A stretch of 64,000 bases of DNA, from assembly GCA_963693035.2 (NCBI GenBank), contig CAXMMQ010000006.1, forward strand, positions 186,001 to 250,000, written 5' to 3'. Below the pieces are notes generated by a model. It was not told where the DNA came from, did not search any database, and saw nothing but the letters and a program-made list of their open reading frames with translations. This DNA is from Lichenicoccus sp963693035. Its GTDB lineage: Bacteria; Pseudomonadota; Alphaproteobacteria; Acetobacterales; Acetobacteraceae. Both the position numbers and the translations under genes were made by a program. Positions 32,951 through 42,831 of the stretch are shown piece after piece. The first letter of the stretch is position 1, and every line of letters begins with the position of its first letter.

Positions 32951-34054
32951 ATGCCGCTCCTGCGCCTCCTTTTCGTGCTTCTTACGCTGATCGCCGCGCT
33001 ACCGGTCAGTGCCGAGGAAGTGCGCATCAAGGACATCGCCGACATCGAGGGCATCCGCAGCAACCAGCTCATCGGCTACGGCCTCGTCGTCGGTCTGAAT
33101 GGCACCGGTGACCGGCTCAGCAACTCGGTCTTCACGCGCGAGTCTCTGATCAGCATGCTCGAGCGGCTCGGCGTGAATATCCGCGACCAGGAGGCCAAGC
33201 TCCAGACCAAGAACATCGCCGCCGTCATGGTGACGACCGACCTGCCCCCGTTCGCGCATGGCGGCAGCCGCATCGACGTCACCGTGTCGGCCGTCGGCGA
33301 TGCGACGGACCTCTCCGGCGGGACCCTCCTGGTCACGCCCCTGATGTCGGCGGACGGCGAGGTCTATGCAGTGGCGCAGGGCCAACTGGTGACGAGCGCA
33401 TTCTCCGCGCGTGGCGCCGGAGCATCGGTGACACGCAACATCCCGACCAGCGCCCGCATGGCGAACGGAGCGACGGTCGAGCGCGAGGTGCCGGTCGATC
33501 TCAGCACGCGCACCGACCTGCATCTATCGCTCCGCAATCCCGATCTTACGACTGCGGAACGCATTGCCGACGTGATCGACAAGGCGCTGGGGCAGGCGGT
33601 GGCACGCGCCACCGATCCACGGACGGTCGTCCTGTCGCTGGCCGGCCGCGATGTCGTGGGCACGCTGTCGCAGATCGAAGACCTGCTCGTCGAGCCCGAC
33701 AGCCCGGCAGTCGTCGTGGTCGACGAAGCCAGCGGCACCATCGTCATGGGCGACAACGTACGGATCAGCACGGTGGCCATCGCGCAGGGCAACCTTACGA
33801 TCCAGGTAGCGGAGAGTCCCGAAGTCTCGCAGCCGGGCGCGCTCTCCGGCGGCAAGACCGTCGTGGTTCCGCGCACCTCGGTTCAGGTGGATACCGGTGC
33901 CGGAAAGCGTCTGGGCATCCTGCGAAATGGACCCAATTTGCGCGACCTGGTCAGTGGCCTGAACTCGCTCGGCGTCGGGCCGCGCGACATGATCAGCATT
34001 CTGCAGACGATCAAGGCAGCGGGCGCCTTGCAGGCCGACCTGGTGGTACGATGA
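32951..34054 (+). CDS. flgI: Flagellar P-ring protein FlgI
   Basis: Start at ATG 32951 (AAGGA upstream) gives a 367-residue protein with a Sec signal (LFVLLTLIAALPVSAEE), RIKDIADIEGIRSNQLIGYG, LVVGLNGTGD and the C-terminal LRDLVSGLNSLGVGPRDMIS. It is the P ring in the peptidoglycan layer. An AT-rich 100-base region in front, shared with fliX, must hold divergent promoters. Confidence 0.96.
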   Translation: MPLLRLLFVLLTLIAALPVSAEEVRIKDIADIEGIRSNQLIGYGLVVGLNGTGDRLSNSVFTRESLISMLERLGVNIRDQEAKLQTKNIAAVMVTTDLPPFAHGGSRIDVTVSAVGDATDLSGGTLLVTPLMSADGEVYAVAQGQLVTSAFSARGAGASVTRNIPTSARMANGATVEREVPVDLSTRTDLHLSLRNPDLTTAERIADVIDKALGQAVARATDPRTVVLSLAGRDVVGTLSQIEDLLVEPDSPAVVVVDEASGTIVMGDNVRISTVAIAQGNLTIQVAESPEVSQPGALSGGKTVVVPRTSVQVDTGAGKRLGILRNGPNLRDLVSGLNSLGVGPRDMISILQTIKAAGALQADLVVR

Positions 34055-34359
34055 AGATCGCGGCTCCGACTGCTGCAACGCCTGCAGGCGCACCGGCTGC
34101 CGGCAATCCGGCAGCCCTGAACCCGAAGGTCTGGAAGGCCGCGAAGGACTTCGAGGCCATGGCGATCGGGCAGATGCTCGAACCGATGTTCTCGACTGTC
34201 GATACGTCGCAGGGCGAGTTCGGCGGGGGGGCGGCCGAGCAGAACTTCAAGCCGATGCTGGTGACCGAGATGGCAAAGGCCGTCGAGCAACGCGGCGGCC
34301 TGGGCCTGGCCGCGCCCGTCTATGCCCAGATGCTGAAGATGCAGGAAAAAGCCAAATGA
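34051..34359 (+). CDS. flgJ: Rod-binding protein FlgJ, N-terminal domain only
   Basis: A 102-residue protein corresponding to the rod-capping half of FlgJ: WKAAKDFEAMAIGQMLEPMF, STVDTSQGEFGGGAAEQNF, KPMLVTEMAKAVEQRGGLGL. The muramidase half found in enterics is absent, as usual in alphaproteobacteria, so another lytic enzyme must open the wall; the Slt at 52802-54772 could be such an enzyme but that is only a guess. It is coupled by overlaps to flgI and to the next gene. Confidence 0.92.
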   Translation: MKIAAPTAATPAGAPAAGNPAALNPKVWKAAKDFEAMAIGQMLEPMFSTVDTSQGEFGGGAAEQNFKPMLVTEMAKAVEQRGGLGLAAPVYAQMLKMQEKAK

Positions 34360-34739
34360 TCGCGCTGCTGGATGCCTCGAACCATCTGCTCGACGTGCTG
34401 GACAAGGAGAACGCGGCCCTTCGCCGGCTGGACCTGCCGGCCGCAACCGCGATGGTCGCCGTCAAGCAGGACGCACTCACACGTTTCGAAGCCGCACGGC
34501 CACCGACGCCGCCGGCACCTGGATCGAGCCACGCGCTCAAGGGAGTCGCCGCGCGCCTCCAGGCTGCCATCGAGGAGAACAGAAAGCTGCTCGAACGCGC
34601 GATGACCGTGCAGGGTCGGATCATGTCGTTGCTGGCAAAGGCCGCGCGGGAGCAGGTTCCGGAACAGCGCTACGGGTCACAGGGCAGCTACCGCAGCGAC
34701 AGGAGCGACCAGCCCTTCGCTCTCAACTCGCGGGCTTGA
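34356..34739 (+). CDS. FlgN-like flagellar protein
   Basis: A helical 127-residue protein (LLDASNHLLDVLDKENAALR, LDLPAATAMVAVKQDALTRF, a long AIEENRKLLERAMTVQGRIM helix) followed by a Ser/Arg-rich tail. Length, helices and place after flgJ suit a FlgN-type export chaperone of hook-filament junction proteins. The identity is inferred from context and shape; sequence similarity to FlgN is weak. The start overlaps flgJ. Confidence 0.6.
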   Translation: MIALLDASNHLLDVLDKENAALRRLDLPAATAMVAVKQDALTRFEAARPPTPPAPGSSHALKGVAARLQAAIEENRKLLERAMTVQGRIMSLLAKAAREQVPEQRYGSQGSYRSDRSDQPFALNSRA

Positions 34740-34775
34740 ACCGCCGACGGCAAGCCATCGATTTTTCGAGACAAC

Positions 34776-34812
34776 GGGCCGGCCGGACATCGAAGCGATG
34801 CCCGGCCGGCCC
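34776..34812. terminator. Strong GC hairpin between convergent genes
   Basis: GGGCCGGCCGG at 34776 pairs perfectly with CCGGCCGGCCC ending at 34812 around a 15-base loop. It lies 37 bases after the FlgN-like gene and 18 bases after the H1-like gene, so it may act on both strands. No clear U-tract follows on either side, so termination is likely but not certain. Confidence 0.5.
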
Positions 34813-34830
34813 CTGGGTCAAAATCGCATC

Positions 34831-35829
34831 CTAGTCGGAAGACGCCGGGTACTCGTGCTCGTGCGTCTCGTCCTCGTGGATCTCCGTCTGCTGGATGGTC
34901 TCCGCAGGCGACGTCTCCGGGGAGGCCTTCTTGCGACCGCGACGGGTCGTCGGCGAGGCGGCACGTAGAGTCTCCGCAGCTTTGCTGCGCGTCCCTGCGT
35001 TCGGTGCACGACGCATCTTCACAGCCGCCTCGCTACGTGACGCCGAACTGGCCGACTTCGCTGCAGGCTTGCGAGCGGTCCGGGTTGCGGGCGCGTGTGG
35101 CTTGCGTGCAGCAGTCGCCGCCGCCTTCGCGGTGCGGCCGGTCGTGGCAGCGCGCGCGGTTTTCGTAGTGCGGGCCACAGCCGGACGTCCCGGGCCCTTG
35201 CGCCCGTTGACCGCCGAGCGAACGGAGTTCTTGCGAGCCACCGCCGCAGCTTTCGGCTTGCGCGACGTCGTGGTGCGCGACGCGACCGCCGGCCTGCGTG
35301 CGCTACGCGCCGGTGTCGCCTTGGCGGTACGCGTCGATGACTTGGTGGTCGCCTTCGCGCGGGTCGCCTTGCGGACAGTCCCCTTGGTGGTGCTCGCCTT
35401 GGCGGCGCCGGTTCTTGCCGATGCGCCCCTGGTCGCCGGCGTCTTGCGGGCGGTGGTCTTGGCCGCAACCTTGCGGCCCGGAGCTGCGCGTGTCGATGCA
35501 GCGCGCTTCGTCGGGGCGCGCGTCGTCGCCGTGCGCTTCGTCGTGGCACGCTTCGTTGGGGCGCGCGTGGTGGCGGCCTTGGTCGCGCGCTTCGCCGGCG
35601 CCTTGGCGGTCGTATGGGCGCCGGTCTTGGCAGCGGCAGTCCGCGAGGTCGTGGACTTGCTGCCGAGCTTCTTGGCGGCCGCCGAACGGGCTGCCGGGCT
35701 CTTGGCAGTCCTGGTGGTCCGAGCGACTGAACTGCGGCTTCCGGTTCCCGCCGCGCGGCGTCCCCCAGCCTTTACTGCCATCGCCCTGGCCCGCGGGCTC
35801 GGCGTCTTCGCGCTGTCATCGGTACTCAT
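34831..35829 (-). CDS. Histone-H1-like basic protein (Lys/Arg/Ala/Thr-rich)
   Basis: A 332-residue low-complexity protein dominated by Ala, Thr, Lys and Arg with AAKK, TTRAPTKRA (twice, 15 residues apart, about residues 87-110), KAAT and RPAVA repeats, and a contrasting acidic C-terminus (SPAETIQQTEIHEDETHEHE). This composition matches bacterial H1-like DNA-compacting proteins such as Hc1/AlgP type tails; no globular domain is visible. It probably binds DNA non-specifically and condenses the nucleoid. It is a single gene with a hairpin behind. The opposite strand is open too, but encodes only a mirrored Ala/Val-rich product. Confidence 0.7.
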   Translation of the reverse strand: MSTDDSAKTPSPRARAMAVKAGGRRAAGTGSRSSVARTTRTAKSPAARSAAAKKLGSKSTTSRTAAAKTGAHTTAKAPAKRATKAATTRAPTKRATTKRTATTRAPTKRAASTRAAPGRKVAAKTTARKTPATRGASARTGAAKASTTKGTVRKATRAKATTKSSTRTAKATPARSARRPAVASRTTTSRKPKAAAVARKNSVRSAVNGRKGPGRPAVARTTKTARAATTGRTAKAAATAARKPHAPATRTARKPAAKSASSASRSEAAVKMRRAPNAGTRSKAAETLRAASPTTRRGRKKASPETSPAETIQQTEIHEDETHEHEYPASSD

Positions 35830-36149
35830 CGTGTGGCCTTTCCATAGTCCTGTGTAGATCGGGTTCCGGATGGTGGGGATGAGCTACCTGTAGTGCGTCA
35901 CCCGACCGGGATCCGATCGGTCACCTGCCGGAAAGAATGCTGCAGACGATCCGCGAATCGCGACTCGGACGCGTACAACTTGCAAACCTATTCCCCGCCA
36001 TCCGGTGACTGTCAATGAAAAGCAACCGTTACAGGAAAGTTCCGGCCGATATTGCTGTCGATGTCGCAATCCTGCCATCCCTGGCGAAGCCCACTGGCGG
36101 ACGTCGATGCTGGCGACATCTCGAAAGTTGGGAAACCAGGCGGTGGCGC
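35830..36149. other. 320-base gap before panC with an operator-like inverted repeat
   Basis: No gene is seen. The stretch should hold the promoter of the H1-like gene. An inverted repeat GACCG-N9-CGGTC lies at 35904-35922, about 75 bases upstream of the H1-like start, and could be an operator. The rest, toward 36149, is moderately AT-richer than neighbours (TTACAGGAAAGTTCC, GTCAATGAAAAGCAACC) and shows nothing I can name. Confidence 0.4.
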
Positions 36150-36986
36150 CTATCCCGCTGGCCTCGCCTCGAGGTTGTCGAGCAGGCGGACGCTGCCGAG
36201 CCGTGCCGCTGCCAGCAGACGCGCTCCAGGCCGGTGTTCGGGGATCGGACGCAGCGAAGTCCCGGCAACAAGAGCCAGATAATCGACCGAGAAACCCTGC
36301 AGCCGGAGGTCTTCGCGTGCCGTCGCGAGGCACACATCCACCTCGTCGCCATCCACGATCGCCCGTGCCAGGCGCGACAGGCATCGATACAGGGCCGGCG
36401 CCCGCTGCCGTTCCTGCTCGGTCAGGAAGCGGTTTCGCGACGACATCGCCAGGCCGTCGGACTCCCGCAGGGTCGGCACTCCCTCGATCCGCACGGGAAT
36501 GAACAGGGCGTCGACGACGTCGCGTACGACCTGAAGCTGCTGCCAGTCCTTCTCGCCGAAGAACGCAAAGGCCGGACGGACCTGGTTGAGCAACTTGGCA
36601 ACCACCGTGGCGACGCCGCTGAAGTGGCCGGGTCGCGTATCGCCTTCCCATCCGAGCGCCGCACCGCCCGGTGCAATCCGGATCTCGTCGCCGCCCGGGT
36701 ACATGATCTCGACGGACGGCAGCCATGCCAGGTGGCAGCCGGACTCGCGCAGCAGGACGAGATCGCTGTCCTCGTCTCGCGGGTATCTCGCGAGGTCATC
36801 GCTCTGGTTGAACTGCGTCGGGTTGACGAAGATCGAGGCGGCGGCGTGCCTTCCCGCTCGTCGGGCGGCGGCGAGAAGCGAAAGATGGCCCGCATGCAAC
36901 GCCCCCATCGTCGGGACCAGAGCCAGGTCCGGCCCGAGCGCCGCGACCGCGGCCGCAAGTTCATCCAAGGTGCGTGCGACGTACAT
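36150..36986 (-). CDS. panC: Pantothenate synthetase
   Basis: A 278-residue ATP-dependent ligase of the HIGH-type nucleotidyltransferase fold: VPTMGALHAGHLSLL (H31-x2-H34), FVNPTQFNQSDD, YPRDEDSD, GHFSGVATVVAKLLNQVRP, FFGEKDWQQLQV and the MSSRNRFL loop. It joins pantoate and beta-alanine to form pantothenate. ATG 36986 with GGGAG upstream is chosen; the longer frame adds non-conserved sequence. panB is not next to it. Confidence 0.95.
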   Translation of the reverse strand: MYVARTLDELAAAVAALGPDLALVPTMGALHAGHLSLLAAARRAGRHAAASIFVNPTQFNQSDDLARYPRDEDSDLVLLRESGCHLAWLPSVEIMYPGGDEIRIAPGGAALGWEGDTRPGHFSGVATVVAKLLNQVRPAFAFFGEKDWQQLQVVRDVVDALFIPVRIEGVPTLRESDGLAMSSRNRFLTEQERQRAPALYRCLSRLARAIVDGDEVDVCLATAREDLRLQGFSVDYLALVAGTSLRPIPEHRPGARLLAAARLGSVRLLDNLEARPAG

Positions 36987-37155
36987 GCTGGCTCCCGCGG
37001 CGTCTTCCGAAGCTCCGGAGGTGCGCCCGCCGCGTCCCCGGCGCAAGCCGCGGCCTGTCGATGCGGGCCTCGGATGCGCATCGGGCAGCCAGACGGCGCT
37101 TGATCGCAAGACGCATGGTAAAGACATGGTCGTGCAGGCGAAGCGGGGACGATCG

Positions 37156-37689
37156 ATGCAGACAGGCACCAGCGGCGCGCCGGCGCATGACGGGACAGCC
37201 TCTCCGGTCGGCGCGGCACGACCGGCGGCTGCATCCAAAGCGGCGCAAGGCGACGTAATCCGGGGTGATCCTCCCGGCACCGATGCCGAAGCGCGCGCCT
37301 GGCTCGAAAAGCAGGCGCTGCCGTCGCTGATGTTGATGATGATGCGTGGCGCGACAGGCCGTTGCCCGGTCTGCGGCGAGAGCCGTCTTTATGACGGATA
37401 TCTCCGCCTCGTGCGGCGATGCGGCGCCTGCGCCGCGCCGCTGGGGTCGGTGCGCGCGGACGACGCGCCGCCATACTTCACCATCTTCATTACCGCCCAC
37501 ATCATCATCGCGCTCGTGGTGCTGACCACGCACGACAGCAGCCTGCCGGTCTGGTCGATGATCCTGGCGTTCGTGCCGCTGACGCTCGTCATGGCGCTGC
37601 TGCTGCTGCGTCCGGTCAAGGGTGCCACCGTCGGCGTGATGTTGAAGCTCGGTCTCATCGGCGAGCATCGCGACGGCAGCGACGCCTGA
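37156..37689 (+). CDS. DUF983 family membrane protein
   Basis: A 177-residue protein: a disordered N-terminus, a zinc-ribbon-like knuckle with C70-x2-C73 and C89-x2-C92 (GRCPVCGESRLYDGYLRLV), then two membrane segments (YFTIFITAHIIIALVVL and WSMILAFVPLTLVMALLLL). DUF983 proteins are common in alphaproteobacteria; several are placed near cytochrome oxidase genes, but no role is established here. ATG 37156 follows GGGGA; ATG 37126 is also possible. Confidence 0.85.
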   Translation: MQTGTSGAPAHDGTASPVGAARPAAASKAAQGDVIRGDPPGTDAEARAWLEKQALPSLMLMMMRGATGRCPVCGESRLYDGYLRLVRRCGACAAPLGSVRADDAPPYFTIFITAHIIIALVVLTTHDSSLPVWSMILAFVPLTLVMALLLLRPVKGATVGVMLKLGLIGEHRDGSDA

Positions 37690-37756
37690 AGCCGCTCGTC
37701 CCGCAGGTAAGGGCCGCGTCTCCCTCCGACCTCTCACACATCAGCAAGGACCGCTC

Positions 37757-38880
<1,124 letters not shown>

Positions 38881-38884
<4 letters not shown>

Positions 38885-39783
38885 GCAACCTGGCTGCGGC
38901 CATGCGGCCGAACCATGCGGGGTTCATGCGCGCCGGACTGCTGGTGTGCGGCGTCCTGGCACTCGCCGCGTGCAGCGCGGGCGGCGGGCAGACACCGGTC
39001 GCGCAATATCCGGGCGCGCATGGACCGAACGGACCCGACACCCACGTGCCGGATTTCGTGACCCGCGGCTTCGAGCCGTTCACCCGGGCGGACACGATGG
39101 CCATCGCGTTGCGCGAGTGGCGGCTGTTCGGCGAGCCTGTCGATGACGATGATCCGGAGGCGCGTCCCGACCCGGTCGGAACCAGCGTCAAGCCGGAACG
39201 GCTGCCGGGACTGTGGCAGCGCGTCGGGGAATACTGGTGGATCGGCCAAGACCCTTATGAAAGCGAGGTCGACTGGACCGGCAAGCATGGCAGCGACGGC
39301 CACGCCTTCGACTTCCAGCACGACGGGCAGTTCGCCTGGTCGGCCGCCTTCATTTCCTATGTGATGCGGGTGAGCGGCGCCGGCGCGAGGTTTCCGTATT
39401 CACCCAACCACGCGACCTATATCAACGCCGCCGCGGCGGGCATCGCCGCCGCGCTGCGTGCGCACGACCCGTCGCTCTATGCGCCGGCTCTGGGCGACCT
39501 GATCTGCGCCGGGCGCGGCTCGAGCCGTGTCATCCGCTTCCACAACCTGCCGACCCGCGACCTGTTCCCCGCGCATTGCGGCCTGGTGGTGGCAATCCAG
39601 CCCGGCCAGCTCTCGATCATCGGCGGCAACGTCGATGATGCGGTGACGATGACCCACGTCCCGGTCGGCCCCACCGGCCTGCTGTTAACCCCCGACGGCA
39701 ACTTCTACGACACCCGCTACTCATGGTGCGCGGTGCTGCAAGTCCTCTACGACGCCGACGGAGAAAGTCCCACCGACAATTGA
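38881..39783 (+). CDS. DUF2272 domain lipoprotein
   Basis: The N-terminus has a signal with lipobox LAAC at C31. The rest contains WRLFGEPVDD, WWIG-type tryptophan clusters, QFAWSAAFISYVMRVSGAGA, FPYSPNHATYINAA and FPAHCGLVV, the layout of DUF2272, a predicted cysteine/histidine-peptidase-like fold. It may act on cell wall or be a binding protein; no function is known to me. Coupled to mtnA by overlap. Confidence 0.8.
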
Positions 39784-39973
39784 CCGAAGTCCTTGTGCGC
39801 CAGCCGAAGAGGAGGCTGGCTGAAACGCCTGATGCTGGATGAGAGCGGCCCAATTGGGCCGCGCCCGGCGCGACTTTCCCGAGCACCGCAGCGCAGCGGC
39901 CTCCTGGCCGTGAGCAGCGAAGCACAGGAAAGGCGTGTCGGATCGCCAGCAGCAGGCGTTTCAGCAAGCCTCC

Positions 39974-40384
39974 CTAGCGTTGGCGCCAGGGGAGGTTACT
40001 GGCCTTCCACCCCGCCACTCCGCCACGATGACCCTTCGCGTCCGGCGGCCCCTCGAAGCCGTCCGCGACATTGTAGACGCGCTCGAAGCCGACGCTGCGC
40101 GCGGCCTCCGCCGCCGCCAGGCTGCGCGCGCCGCTGCGACAGATGAAATAGATGTCCTGCTCCGGCGTGAGGCCGGCGCCTTCTAGCTGCTGCAGGAAAT
40201 GCGGGTTGGGCGCGCCGCTCGGGAAGGCCTGCCACATGATCAGCAACACCTGCCGGTCGAGCACCGCGAGATCGGGCAGCCCGACATAGGTCCATTCCGC
40301 GTCGGTGCGCACGTCGACGAGTTGCGCATCCGGATTGGCGGTGAGCGCCTTCCAGGTCTCTTGCGGGGCGACGTCCTCGATCAT
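39974..40384 (-). CDS. Rhodanese-like domain protein
   Basis: A 136-residue single-domain rhodanese with the active-site loop CRSGARS (C82), substrate side residues LVDVRTDAEWTYVG, and the end NLPWRQ. Such proteins carry persulfide sulfur. ATG 40384 is used; the frame upstream enters the divergent cysteine synthase promoter region. The neighbour makes cysteine, so a link to sulfur metabolism is plausible. A 190-base gap before the DUF2272 gene holds nothing else. Confidence 0.88.
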   Translation of the reverse strand: MIEDVAPQETWKALTANPDAQLVDVRTDAEWTYVGLPDLAVLDRQVLLIMWQAFPSGAPNPHFLQQLEGAGLTPEQDIYFICRSGARSLAAAEAARSVGFERVYNVADGFEGPPDAKGHRGGVAGWKASNLPWRQR

Positions 40385-40464
40385 CTTATATACTCCTGCT
40401 TGAGGCAGACCGGCCTTGGCCGCCGGTGCTGTCGACACATGACGTGCGGCAAAGGTGGCGCCAG

Positions 40465-41535
40465 ATGGTTCAAAGCACAAACAGGTCGTCCGCATCCAGG
40501 CCGCTCGGAGTGTCCCGGACGGCGCTGCGGAGCTGGCCGGAGCCGTGCACGGACATGCTGGCGGCGATCGGCGGCACGCCGCTGATCCGGCTGCGACGGG
40601 CGTCGGAGGCGACCGGCTGCACCATCCTGGGCAAGGCCGAATTCATGAATCCGGGCGGCTCGGTCAAGGATCGCGCCGCACTCGCCATCGTCGAGGCGGC
40701 CGTGGCCGAAGGCAGGCTGGACCCCGGTGGCACCATCGTCGAGGGTACCGCCGGCAACACCGGCATCGGGCTGACCCTGGTCGCCAATGCGCGCGGCTAC
40801 CGCAGCGTGATCGTGATGCCCGAGACGCAGAGCCAGGAGAAGATCGACTTCCTGCGCATGATCGGCGCCGACCTGCGCCTGGTGCCGGCCAAGCCGTTCC
40901 GCGATCCCGGCAACTACGTGCATGTCTCGCGCCGGCTCGCCGAGGAGACCGGGGCGGTCTGGGCCAACCAGTTCGACAATCTCGCCAACCGCGAGGGGCA
41001 CCGGAACGGCACCGCCGTCGAGATCTGGCACCAGACCAATGGCAGGCTCGACGCCTTCACCTGCTCCTGCGGCACCGGCGGCACCCTGGCCGGTGCCTCG
41101 CTCGGCCTGCTCGAGCTTGCCGCGCGCGATAGCCGGCCGGCGCCGCGCATCGTGCTGGCCGATCCAGATGGCTCGGGGCTGTATGGCTGGGTGAAGTCGA
41201 ACGACCTCAGCGTCAGCGGCAGCTCGATCACCGAGGGCATCGGCCAGTCTCGGGTACCGGGCAACCTGGAGGGGGTGACGATCGACGACGCGGTGCGGAT
41301 CGGCGATGCCGAGGCGCTGGAGCAGGTGTTCGACCTGTTGCAGTTCGAGGGCCTGTCGATCGGCGGCTCGGCCGGCATCAATGTTGCGGCAGCGATCCGG
41401 GTCGCCCGCTCCCTCGGGCCCGGCAGCACCGTGGTGACCATCCTGTGCGACAGCGGCGCCCGCTACCAGTCCAAGCTGTTCAACCCGGACTTCCTGCGCG
41501 GCAAGGGCCTCCCGGTCCCGACGTGGCTGTCCTGA
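40465..41535 (+). CDS. cysK: Cysteine synthase / PLP-dependent beta-substitution enzyme
   Basis: A fold-type II PLP enzyme of 356 residues: IGGTPLIRLRR, PLP lysine K68 in NPGGSVKDRAAL, GTAGNTGIGL, the phosphate loop SCGTGGTLAGAS and SGARYQSKLFN. It makes cysteine from O-acetylserine and sulfide, or uses a related donor. The sequence matches the cysK2/CysK-like branch rather than classical CysK because of QSQEKIDFLRMIGADLRLVP and the long substrate loop; the exact donor is uncertain. It is divergent from the rhodanese gene. Confidence 0.88.
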   Translation: MVQSTNRSSASRPLGVSRTALRSWPEPCTDMLAAIGGTPLIRLRRASEATGCTILGKAEFMNPGGSVKDRAALAIVEAAVAEGRLDPGGTIVEGTAGNTGIGLTLVANARGYRSVIVMPETQSQEKIDFLRMIGADLRLVPAKPFRDPGNYVHVSRRLAEETGAVWANQFDNLANREGHRNGTAVEIWHQTNGRLDAFTCSCGTGGTLAGASLGLLELAARDSRPAPRIVLADPDGSGLYGWVKSNDLSVSGSSITEGIGQSRVPGNLEGVTIDDAVRIGDAEALEQVFDLLQFEGLSIGGSAGINVAAAIRVARSLGPGSTVVTILCDSGARYQSKLFNPDFLRGKGLPVPTWLS

Positions 41536-41542
41536 GAGCTTT

Positions 41543-42802
41543 CTAGCGCTTCACCGGCCGCAGTCGGGAAATCCGCCACCGGGCGCTGCGGCGCGGCGTG
41601 GTCTCGCCGAACAGCAGCCAGACCATCAGGACGCAGGCGAGACCCGCCGCGGCCAGGATCAGGAAGGCGAGTTGCGGCGAGCGGTCGGCAGCGAAGCCGG
41701 CGAGCGTGGTGCTGAAGCTGGCCCCGGCTCCGACCGCGAGCCCGAAGAACCCCATGCACAGGTTGAAGCGGCCGGTGCCGCGGGTGAGGTCGGCGGTGAT
41801 CAGCGGCAGCATCACCCCGAAGCAGGCGGCGCTGACCCCGTCGAACATCTGGAACAGCACGGTGAGCCACGGGTCGCTGCTGGTCGCCAGCAGCAGGCCG
41901 CGCACCGGCAGGGCCGCGAAGCCGAGCAGCATCACCGGGCGCCGCCCCAGCGTCTCGGCGAGACGACCCACCTGCGGCGACAGCACCGCCACCACCAGTT
42001 GCGGCAGCAGGATGCAGGCGGCGATGATCAGCTCGGCCTGCTGCGGCGCCTCGCGGGTGACGCGTCCGGCGGCCAGCGGCAGCATGCCTGCATTGGACAG
42101 GTGGAACAGCGCCGCGCACACCGCAAACGCGAACAGCCGACGATCGCGCAGCAGGCTGATAACGGAGTGCGACGCCACCGGCTCGGTGCCGGTATCGTCC
42201 GGGTCGGCCATCGCCGCGGCGTCGGGAATCTTGAGTTTCGGTCGCTCGATGGCGCGCAGGGCGAACAGGCCGGGGAGTGCGAGGGCGGCACCCAGGAAGA
42301 AGGTCGCGCGCGCCGATACCGCATAGCCCACGCCGCCCATCAGGCCGGCCGCCAGCGCATTGCCGATCGAGCCGAAGCTGGCATTGCGTCCAAGCCGGCG
42401 GCCGAGTTCGCCCGGCGCGCCTCCCTGCGCCATGCGGGCCGCGACCATGCTCAGGGTGATCGCCGCGATCGCCGGGTTCAGCATGCAGCTTGCAAAGCCG
42501 TGCAGGATCTCGGCGGCCATCACCGGCAGCCGCTGCGGGAACAGCACCAGCAGCAGGCAGGAGGCGATGATGGTGACGATGGCGGCAAAGGCCGCGACGT
42601 GCTTGTTGTGCAGGGCGTCGACCAGGGCGCCGGCGGGCACCTGGCTGATCATCGCGGTGATGGTGCCGGCGCTCAAGGCGAGGCCGATCTCGCCCTGGGT
42701 CCAGCGTTCGCTGGTGAGATAGACGGCAATGAACGGCCCGAACGCCGTCTGCAGGTTGGCAACGAAGAAGTTGAGCCAGTCCAGGCCCTGCTGGCTGCTC
42801 AT
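41543..42802 (-). CDS. MFS transporter
   Basis: A 12-segment transporter of 419 residues beginning QQGLDWLNFFVANLQTAFGP, with GRRLGRNASFGSIGNALAAG, FHLSNAGMLPLAAGRVT and GRLAETLGRRPVMLLGFAAL. Members next to this family resemble sugar- or drug-efflux carriers; the substrate cannot be named. It is convergent with cysK (7-base gap) and follows the PRC-barrel gene. ATG 42802 is preferred over a GTG at 42823. Confidence 0.85.
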   Translation of the reverse strand: MSSQQGLDWLNFFVANLQTAFGPFIAVYLTSERWTQGEIGLALSAGTITAMISQVPAGALVDALHNKHVAAFAAIVTIIASCLLLVLFPQRLPVMAAEILHGFASCMLNPAIAAITLSMVAARMAQGGAPGELGRRLGRNASFGSIGNALAAGLMGGVGYAVSARATFFLGAALALPGLFALRAIERPKLKIPDAAAMADPDDTGTEPVASHSVISLLRDRRLFAFAVCAALFHLSNAGMLPLAAGRVTREAPQQAELIIAACILLPQLVVAVLSPQVGRLAETLGRRPVMLLGFAALPVRGLLLATSSDPWLTVLFQMFDGVSAACFGVMLPLITADLTRGTGRFNLCMGFFGLAVGAGASFSTTLAGFAADRSPQLAFLILAAAGLACVLMVWLLFGETTPRRSARWRISRLRPVKR

Positions 42803-42831
42803 CCTGAGGGAGCGGACACGCACCCTGCGGC

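Noticed and set aside
34895..35857. 320-codon Ala/Val/Arg-rich frame on the plus strand
   Set aside because: It is opposite the H1-like gene. The minus-strand product has the Lys/Arg and Thr pattern and an acidic tail expected of a real protein, so that strand is preferred.
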